Assembly (NCBI GenBank): GCA_003601725.1
Contig: PIYJ01000046.1
Coordinates: forward strand, 1 to 11,150
DNA: 11,150 bases
Reading direction: 5' to 3'
Source: Candidatus Bathyarchaeota archaeon
GTDB lineage: Archaea; Thermoproteota; Bathyarchaeia; Bathyarchaeales; DTEX01
Shown one piece after another: positions 6,603 through 11,150 of the stretch. The notes under the pieces were generated by a model, which was given only the letters and a program-made list of their open reading frames with translations, made no database searches and had not been told where the DNA came from. The translations under genes were made by a program, and so were the position numbers. The number at the start of each line of letters is the position of its first letter. Position 1 is the stretch's first letter.

Positions 6603-6899
6603 ATGGACAGGAATCGCCGAGTATCAGTTGAGGAAGTCAAGCACATTGCTGAACTTGCACATATAAAGCTAACCGAAGAAGAGGAAACTCTCTTCACTGA
6701 ACAGTTTAATCGTATTCTTGATTACTTCAGCAAGATCAGCGAGGTTAATACCGAAGGTGTGCCGCTAACGTATCATGTGCTTGATCTCATTAACGTTTAC
6801 CGGGAGGATGAGGTTCAAGAGTCTCTAGGGGAGGAAGAGCCGCTTAAAAACGCGCCTAAAAGGGAGGACAGATTTTTCAAAGCCCCCCGGATAGTCTAA
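6603..6899 (+). CDS. gatC: Aspartyl/glutamyl-tRNA amidotransferase subunit C
   Basis: This 98-residue protein is GatC, the small subunit that wraps around and stabilises GatA in the GatCAB amidotransferase. The complex converts Asp-tRNA(Asn), and in many bacteria Glu-tRNA(Gln), to the amidated form. The signature VSVEEVKHIAELAHIKLTEE (8-27), then FNRILDYFSKISEVNTEGV and the C-terminal LKNAPKREDRFFKAPRIV with the usual 'R.D.....P.i', identify it. ATG 6603 is chosen for GGGGAG at 6592-6597, five bases upstream, and for the family's usual start. Longer in-frame starts at ATG 6576 or TTG 6567 are possible but add non-conserved residues. It directly precedes gatA with 39 bases between, so they are very probably co-transcribed. 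In archaea this enzyme chiefly makes Asn-tRNA, while GatDE handles Gln-tRNA. Confidence 0.95.
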   Translation: MDRNRRVSVEEVKHIAELAHIKLTEEEETLFTEQFNRILDYFSKISEVNTEGVPLTYHVLDLINVYREDEVQESLGEEEPLKNAPKREDRFFKAPRIV

Positions 6900-6923
6900 G
6901 GCTTATTGAAGACTGGAGGGATA

Positions 6924-6929
6924 GAGGAG
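6924..6929 (+). promoter_or_regulatory. Ribosome binding site GAGGAG deciding the gatA start at TTG 6939
   Basis: GAGGAG stands nine bases before TTG 6939, with a second purine-rich block GGAGGG at 6915-6920. The in-frame TTG at 6906 has only a poor AAGG-like site, and starting there would translate through these SD sequences. Confidence 0.6.
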
Positions 6930-6938
6930 AAAAGAGCC

Positions 6939-8402
6939 TTGTCTAAGCTATATGAGCTTACCGCCATTGAGATCTCGGAAAAGATTCGAAATCAAGAAAT
7001 CTCAACCGAGGAGTATCTATACTCGATTCTTGAGAGGATAGGGCAAGTAGAGAAAAAGGTTCATGCGTTCGTAACAGTCGTCGATGAAAAAGCATTGGAA
7101 AAGGCAAGGGAGATCGATAGAAAAGTCCGTAAGGGAGAGAAGCTCGGATGCCTTGCAGGCGTCGCCGTCGCCGTGAAGGATAATATCTGCACAAGAAATA
7201 TTCGAACAACATGTTCCTCACGTATGCTTGAGAATTTTGTTCCACCATACGATGCAACGGTCATTGAGAGACTCAAAGCTGCCGACGCCATTATCCTGGG
7301 GAAAACAAACATGGATGAATTCGCGATGGGCACAACAACAGAGACCAGCTACTTCGGGACCACGCATAATCCATGGGACCTAAGAAAAGTACCCGGCGGC
7401 TCCTCAGGTGGAAGCGCCGCTGCTGTGATATCTGAAGAGGCCACGGTGGCGCTGGGCTCAGATACTGGCGGATCGATTAGATGCCCAGCTAGCTACTGTT
7501 CAAATGTCGGCCTTAAACCTACATATGGCCTTGTTAGCCGATATGGGTTAATCTCCTATGCTAATAGCCTTGAACAAATCGGACCGTTAACGAGAACTGT
7601 CCGTGACTGTGCCTTACTTCTATCTGTCATCAGTGGTCATGACGATAGAGACAGCACCTCAGTGAATCTTGCTCAAAAAGATTATTTGAGTTTCCTTCAA
7701 GATGACATAAAAAAGCTAAAGATCGGGTTGCCGAAGGAATTCTTCGAAGAAGGCGTTGAGGAGGATGCTAAAGGCCCAGTATTCGAAGCTGCAGATAAAT
7801 TCGAGGATCTTGGAGCTTCATGTCACGAAGTATCCCTTCCAATGATGAGTTATGCTCTCGCCGCGTATTATATAATAGCGATGTCTGAGGCAAGTTCAAA
7901 TCTGGCGCGATATGACGGCTTGCGCTACGGATATCGTGAAGAGAATGACGAAGGAGACTTCGACACGGTCTTCTCGAGGAATAGGAGAATCGGCTTTGGA
8001 GCTGAAGTGAGACGGCGAATAATTCTCGGCACATATGCGCTTTCAGCCGGCTACTTTGAACAGTACTACATGAAGGCGCTTAAGATACGAACTCTCATCA
8101 GAAGAGACTTCGAGAGAGTCTTCAAAAACGTGGATGTCATCATCGGGCCTACAATGCCCGTTCTGCCCTTCGATATCGGTGAACGAATCGATGATCCGCT
8201 GAAGCTCTATATGTGTGATATTCTAACCGTTCCCGCAAATCTCACCGGTTATCCTGCGATCTCAGTACCCTGCGGATTCAGGAATGGGCTTCCAGTCGGT
8301 CTGCAGATTATCGGTAAACCATTCGAGGAAGGTACGCTTCTAAGAGTCGCATATACATTTGAACGGAACACTGATTACCATAAATATAGACCGTCTCTTT
8401 AG
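6939..8402 (+). CDS. gatA: Aspartyl/glutamyl-tRNA amidotransferase subunit A
   Basis: This 487-residue protein is GatA, the amidase subunit that hydrolyses glutamine and feeds ammonia to GatB for amidation of mischarged tRNA. The amidase-signature triad is intact: the lysine in VAVAVKDN (K80), the cis-serine in PGGSSGGSAAA (S155) and the nucleophile in GSDTGGSIR (S179). This numbering is one off from the K79/S154/S178 of Staphylococcus aureus GatA, which supports the chosen start. Other family segments are LGKTNMDEFAMG, SNVGLKPTYGLVSRYGLI and, near the end, NLTGYPAISVPCGF and LPVGLQIIGKPF. TTG 6939 gives MSKLYELTAIEISEKIR, the normal N-terminus; TTG 6906 would add eleven unconserved residues. 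gatC lies immediately upstream, but gatB is not downstream and must be encoded elsewhere. Confidence 0.96.
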   Translation: MSKLYELTAIEISEKIRNQEISTEEYLYSILERIGQVEKKVHAFVTVVDEKALEKAREIDRKVRKGEKLGCLAGVAVAVKDNICTRNIRTTCSSRMLENFVPPYDATVIERLKAADAIILGKTNMDEFAMGTTTETSYFGTTHNPWDLRKVPGGSSGGSAAAVISEEATVALGSDTGGSIRCPASYCSNVGLKPTYGLVSRYGLISYANSLEQIGPLTRTVRDCALLLSVISGHDDRDSTSVNLAQKDYLSFLQDDIKKLKIGLPKEFFEEGVEEDAKGPVFEAADKFEDLGASCHEVSLPMMSYALAAYYIIAMSEASSNLARYDGLRYGYREENDEGDFDTVFSRNRRIGFGAEVRRRIILGTYALSAGYFEQYYMKALKIRTLIRRDFERVFKNVDVIIGPTMPVLPFDIGERIDDPLKLYMCDILTVPANLTGYPAISVPCGFRNGLPVGLQIIGKPFEEGTLLRVAYTFERNTDYHKYRPSL

Positions 8403-8455
8403 AACGGAATATTCGAAAAATTCGGCTTCTTTTCTTCGGAGATCTCAATAAAATT

Positions 8456-8465
8456 CTTAAATAAA
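8456..8465 (+). promoter_or_regulatory. TATA-like box before the PUA-like gene
   Basis: TCTTAAATAA (8455-8464 with flanking A) is the same ten-base word found before the transporter gene at 10538-10547. Initiation about 26 bases downstream would fall near 8487, just before the SD AGGTGA (8490-8495) and ATG 8501. Confidence 0.45.
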
Positions 8466-8500
8466 GAAGTAGGTTGATCATCGAGTCCTAGGTGATTTTA

Positions 8501-8938
8501 ATGAGAGGGGAAGAATCAGATTTCCCGAGAAGCTATATTTTACGAATTTCAAGAGAAGAATGGTATAGACAAGTCTTCTCCATCAAGAAGTACTTCCCGG
8601 GGATTCCCAGAAAATGGGAGCCCGGCGGCTTAATCTTCCTAGCTCGCAAGGCTGAAAAGGCTGATTCTCTAATAGGATACGGCGTCATCGGAAAGTTCGT
8701 GAAGAAGGATCTTCTACCTGAGGATAGGAGAAAAGAATGTGAAAAGATGGGATGGAAAGGCGCCATTGTCTTCAGCGAACTATATAGGATTGAGCCTCCC
8801 GTCCCGATTAAAGAGACGATTCTATCCGCTGCGAAGGCTAGGGGAAGATATTTCCATGGATACCCATTAACAAAGGGTCAAGCTGAATCCCTCTTAAAAA
8901 CTATAAAAGAGAAGGCATCTCTCTGCAAGGTGGAATAG
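8501..8938 (+). CDS. Small basic protein, probably PUA/EVE-like fold, function unknown
   Basis: The 145-residue product has no family that I can name with certainty. The pattern SYILRISREEWYRQVFS (11-27), then KWEPGGLIFLARK (38-50), DSLIGYGVIGKF (55-66), WKGAIVFSELYRIEPPVPI (85-103) and GRYFHGYPLTKGQAESLL (115-132) fits a PUA-like barrel of the EVE/YTH/ASCH group. These typically have a 'pGd.i.fy.......gyG.i' strand pair and end in 'G....G....t..qa..ll'. Such folds usually bind modified bases or RNA, but no ligand pocket can be assigned here. ATG 8501 is chosen because GGTGA (8491-8495) lies five bases before it; GTG 8492 is in frame but overlaps that site. It has its own TATA-like box 98 bases after gatA and ends seven bases from the convergent kinase remnant. 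Confidence 0.75.
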   Translation: MRGEESDFPRSYILRISREEWYRQVFSIKKYFPGIPRKWEPGGLIFLARKAEKADSLIGYGVIGKFVKKDLLPEDRRKECEKMGWKGAIVFSELYRIEPPVPIKETILSAAKARGRYFHGYPLTKGQAESLLKTIKEKASLCKVE

Positions 8939-8945
8939 GCATCCT

Positions 8946-10435
8946 TTAATAATAATTCTTCAAGTTTTCTAAAGCGTTCATGTAGCGTTCGAAAAGCTTT
9001 TTGTAAATGTCTTCTTTGCCACTTGGTTCAATCTTTCTTTCCTCAGAAAATACGTATTTCCTAGCCTCCTCAAGCGACTTGTAAACCCCTATTCCAATGA
9101 AGGCTACGAGAGCGGCGCCCAGCGCTGTATACTCTTTCTGCTCCGTTGTTATGATCGGAAGCCCAGTCACATCTGCCCTTATTTGATTCCATAAAGGATT
9201 CTTAGAGCCCCCACCTACAACTCTGATTCCTCTAATCTCAGCGGAAATCTCCTTTTTCAGAATCTCTAAGGCATGGCGGAGCTGAAAAGATAAGCCTTCG
9301 AGAGCTGAGCGGAGCAGCTGGCCGCGTGAAGTTCTAAGCGTCAACCCAAGGATTGTTCCTAGGGTTCCATATCGCTTAGCGGGTCCCGTTTCCTTTACGA
9401 AACTAGGGATGAATATTAATCCATCTGATCCGGGAGGCTCCTTTTCGGCTTCTCTAATCATCAATTCATATTTTTTATCTACTGCTTCAGGAAAGACTTT
9501 ATCGAGAATCCACTCTAAAACTCCGGAACCCATCATAAGCAGCTGTGGATTCCATAAATCAGGCTGGACATCAGCCTCAAATATTAAGCCGTTCTCAAAA
9601 GACGAGCTGGTTGGATGGAACCTGTCTGATCTAACACCTAAAATTTCCCACGTTCCACTTGAAAGTATAGCCTCATCCATCCTAGCTCCCGATCCGAACA
9701 GAGCGAATTGGGTATCATGTCCTCCAGCGACAACTGGAACTCCCGAAGACAATCCGCATTGTCTCTGAGCTTCATCAGTTACATAACCAACTATCTCACC
9801 TGGCTCCGTCCACTCAGGAAAGAAGCTTGGGTCAAGATCAGAGGGGACCAGTCTCTCTTCCGAAGATCCATCGCCATCATCGTCGAGGCACTTGTAGGGT
9901 CAATATGGAATTCTCCGCAGAGCTTATACGTGATCAAGCCGGGCATCATGAGCCATGTGTAAGAAGCATCTAATGCTTCGGGAGCGTTCTCTCTAAGCCA
10001 GATGAGTCTAAGCAACGTGTTAAAGGATGTTAGCTGATAGCCGCTGATACGAAAAGCCTCCCAAAGAGAAACTTTCTCCTTGAACTTCTCCGCTGTCTCT
10101 TCGGTTCTTGGACACTGCCAAGAAATCGGCGGATAAGTCAGGGAGCCATCCTTCCTAACGGGTGCACCGTCCGCTCCCCATGTTGTAACGGTGACGGCCT
10201 TCACGTCTCGTGGATCAATCTTCCCCATTACTTTCTTGGCGTCCAAGCAGAGTCTCCGCCAAATCTCATCTAAGTCCCATATGAGCCATCTGGGGTCTTC
10301 CCCTTTTTGAGGACTCGGAGAATTCGGTAAGCTTGCCCACGCAGCTATTTTACCTTTAGAATTCACGGCGACTACTTTAAGATTGGTTGAGCCGCAGTCA
10401 AAAACTAAGACGATTCCATCGTCATTATCGCTCAT
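8946..10435 (-). pseudogene. fucK: Frameshifted L-fuculokinase-like FGGY sugar kinase
   Basis: The two halves of one FGGY kinase lie in different frames. The N-terminal frame (10435 to a stop at 9791) holds the phosphate loop VFDCGSTNLK (11-20), VTTWGADGAPV (83-93), ISWQCPRTEET (104-114), SFNTLLRLIWL (137-147) and LRKRDWSPLIL (191-201). The C-terminal frame continues from near 9840 as LDPSFFPEWTEPGEIVGYV, then VPVVAGGHDTQFALFGSG with the catalytic Asp, LSSGTWEILG and VVGGGSKNPLWNQIRADVTG, to a stop at 8946. These stretches follow E. coli FucK closely; FucK phosphorylates L-fuculose. The frame changes between ATC TTG and CTT GAC, both sharing CTTG (9836-9833). About four residues of the usual 'IL....GL' helix are missing there, so a deletion of about 16 bases is likely, not a single-base error. 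The C-terminal part also has an internal ATG at 9752, but half a kinase should be inactive. ATG 10435 has a weak GGGG site upstream. Confidence 0.85.
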
Positions 10436-10516
10436 ATAGCGCCCCAGAACATTGTTAGCCTTTTTTCTAAATTATTAGTTTCGTTTTCTTTTTTACGACG
10501 TGTCCTTTTTCTGTAT

Positions 10517-10547
10517 TACTCATTTTTGAGTAGTAACTCTTAAATAA
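10517..10547 (+). promoter_or_regulatory. Operator-like repeat next to a TATA box before the transporter gene
   Basis: TACTCA (10517-10522) and TGAGTA (10527-10532) form a perfect six-base inverted repeat around TTTT. A further ACTC (10536-10539) makes an alternating ACTC/GAGT/ACTC series. TTAAATAA (10540-10547) abuts it as the TATA box, so the repeat overlaps where TFB would bind. Initiation near 10570 leaves a short leader with the SD at 10581-10586. Confidence 0.45.
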
Positions 10548-10580
10548 GAAAATAAATAGATAGAGGCTCCTTAACCCTTC

Positions 10581-10586
10581 GGAGGA
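10581..10586 (+). promoter_or_regulatory. Ribosome binding site GGAGGA deciding the GTG start at 10594
   Basis: GGAGGA lies seven bases before GTG 10594. A nearby ATG at 10592 is in another frame and meets a stop after eleven codons, so the GTG start is firm. Confidence 0.75.
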
Positions 10587-10593
10587 ATCCTAT

Positions 10594-11150
10594 GTGGACT
10601 CGAAGCAGATCGCGTTTGTGGCATTGATGGGGGCTCTTGGAAATATACTGTTCATAATCTCATCTTATCTGGGGCCAATAGTTCCAGGAGTTTCCCTCGA
10701 CCTTTCTCATATACCAACCTTCATAGCAGCTATTTATGGAGGTCCCCTAATAGGGTTCCTATCCGGATTACTCGTCGGGGTCTTCCCTGGAATCCGTTTC
10801 GGTCCATTATCGCCTTACGGCTCTTGGGTGGCACTTATAGCACTGCCAGTTGGAAAGTCGTTAACAGGGCTCACGGCTGGTCTGCTCTATAAGGCTCTCA
10901 AGATCGGTCAAAAAAGAGCTAATAAATCTCTCTTAACGATTCCCCTGGTGCTTGTCTCTTATGTGCCGGAGTGTATCTTCACAATCTTTTACTTCGTTGT
11001 TTTATTGCCATACATTGTAGGAACCGGAGGATTCGGTATTCTCGCCTTTGTCTTACCTAAAGCTTGGGTAGAGATAATCTTCATGAGCTTTTTCATGGCA
11101 GCTCTGGTTGGAAATAGCGGCTTCAATTCTTTCATCGCGAACTTCTTCGC
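10594..11150 (+). CDS. Membrane protein resembling an ECF transporter S component, N-terminal part
   Basis: The reading frame is open from GTG 10594 to the window end, giving 185 codons of a gene cut by the edge. It begins MDSKQIAFVALMGALGNILF, and is very hydrophobic with about five membrane spans visible. The segment VSLDLSHIPTFIAAIYGGPL (about 32-51), then GFLSGLLVGVF and GSWVALIALPVGKSLTGLTAGLLYK (about 79-103), matches the layout of substrate-binding S components: a first helix, then 'D.s.iP.fi...yGp..G...G...g', then a helix with 'GL.aGl.yk'. S components capture vitamins, metals or other small ligands and dock to an EcfT-EcfAA' energy module, which is not in this window. The substrate is unknown. 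It diverges from the kinase remnant across a 158-base promoter region with an operator-like repeat. Confidence 0.7.
   Translation, partial: MDSKQIAFVALMGALGNILFIISSYLGPIVPGVSLDLSHIPTFIAAIYGGPLIGFLSGLLVGVFPGIRFGPLSPYGSWVALIALPVGKSLTGLTAGLLYKALKIGQKRANKSLLTIPLVLVSYVPECIFTIFYFVVLLPYIVGTGGFGILAFVLPKAWVEIIFMSFFMAALVGNSGFNSFIANFF

Noticed and set aside
9826..9845. Programmed -1 frameshift in the kinase gene.
   Set aside because: There is no slippery X XXY YYZ heptamer at the junction, and the usual helix residues are missing, which fits a deletion better.
9409..9962. Plus-strand open frames across the kinase remnant.
   Set aside because: They are antisense to clear FGGY kinase motifs and do not resemble proteins.

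Overview
The window looks archaeal. Several genes appear to start at TTG or GTG behind clear Shine-Dalgarno (SD) sites. AT-rich TATA-like boxes (for example TATAAAAAG, TTTTTATAT, TTAAATAA) sit at archaeal-type distances before genes. The gene set (gatC-gatA, a stand-alone pyruvate-kinase C-terminal-like protein, an aldo/keto reductase with an added ferredoxin domain, a long coiled-coil protein of no known family) is typical of uncultured Thermoproteota/Bathyarchaeia-like genomes. That lineage is an inference; no rRNA or marker tree is available here.

Layout. 1-234 (minus) is the N-terminal part of an enolase-superfamily (mandelate racemase-like) enzyme, cut by the window edge. It diverges from 353-1483, an aldo/keto reductase with two 4Fe-4S clusters, followed by a nitroreductase-family flavoprotein (1591-2112). 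2323-3903 is a TrkH-type cation transporter. 4053-5681 is a 542-residue coiled-coil protein that I cannot assign to a family. 5802-6374 is a stand-alone protein of the pyruvate kinase alpha/beta-domain type. 6603-6899 and 6939-8402 are gatC and gatA of the tRNA amidotransferase, without gatB beside them. 8501-8938 is a small basic protein with a likely PUA/EVE-like fold. Convergent with it, 8946-10435 (minus) is a broken L-fuculokinase-like gene whose frame changes near 9833-9840. The window closes with 10594-11150 (plus), the N-terminal part of a membrane protein resembling the S component of an ECF transporter.

How the parts relate. This is a string of short, separately promoted housekeeping and metabolic genes, not one operon. 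Only gatC-gatA is clearly co-transcribed; the reductase-nitroreductase pair may be a redox module. The fuculokinase remnant and the putative transporter share a divergent promoter region. With the sugar-acid-dehydratase-like gene at the left edge they hint at past or present deoxysugar use, but the kinase is frameshifted. The least explained items are the coiled-coil protein with a matching beta element at each end of its coil, an inverted repeat framing the TATA box before 5802, an operator-like repeat before 10594, and a hairpin that would mask the ribosome site of the gene at 1-234. No CRISPR array, insertion sequence, tRNA or rRNA was seen. No gene-free stretch exceeds 300 bases; the longest is 6375-6602.
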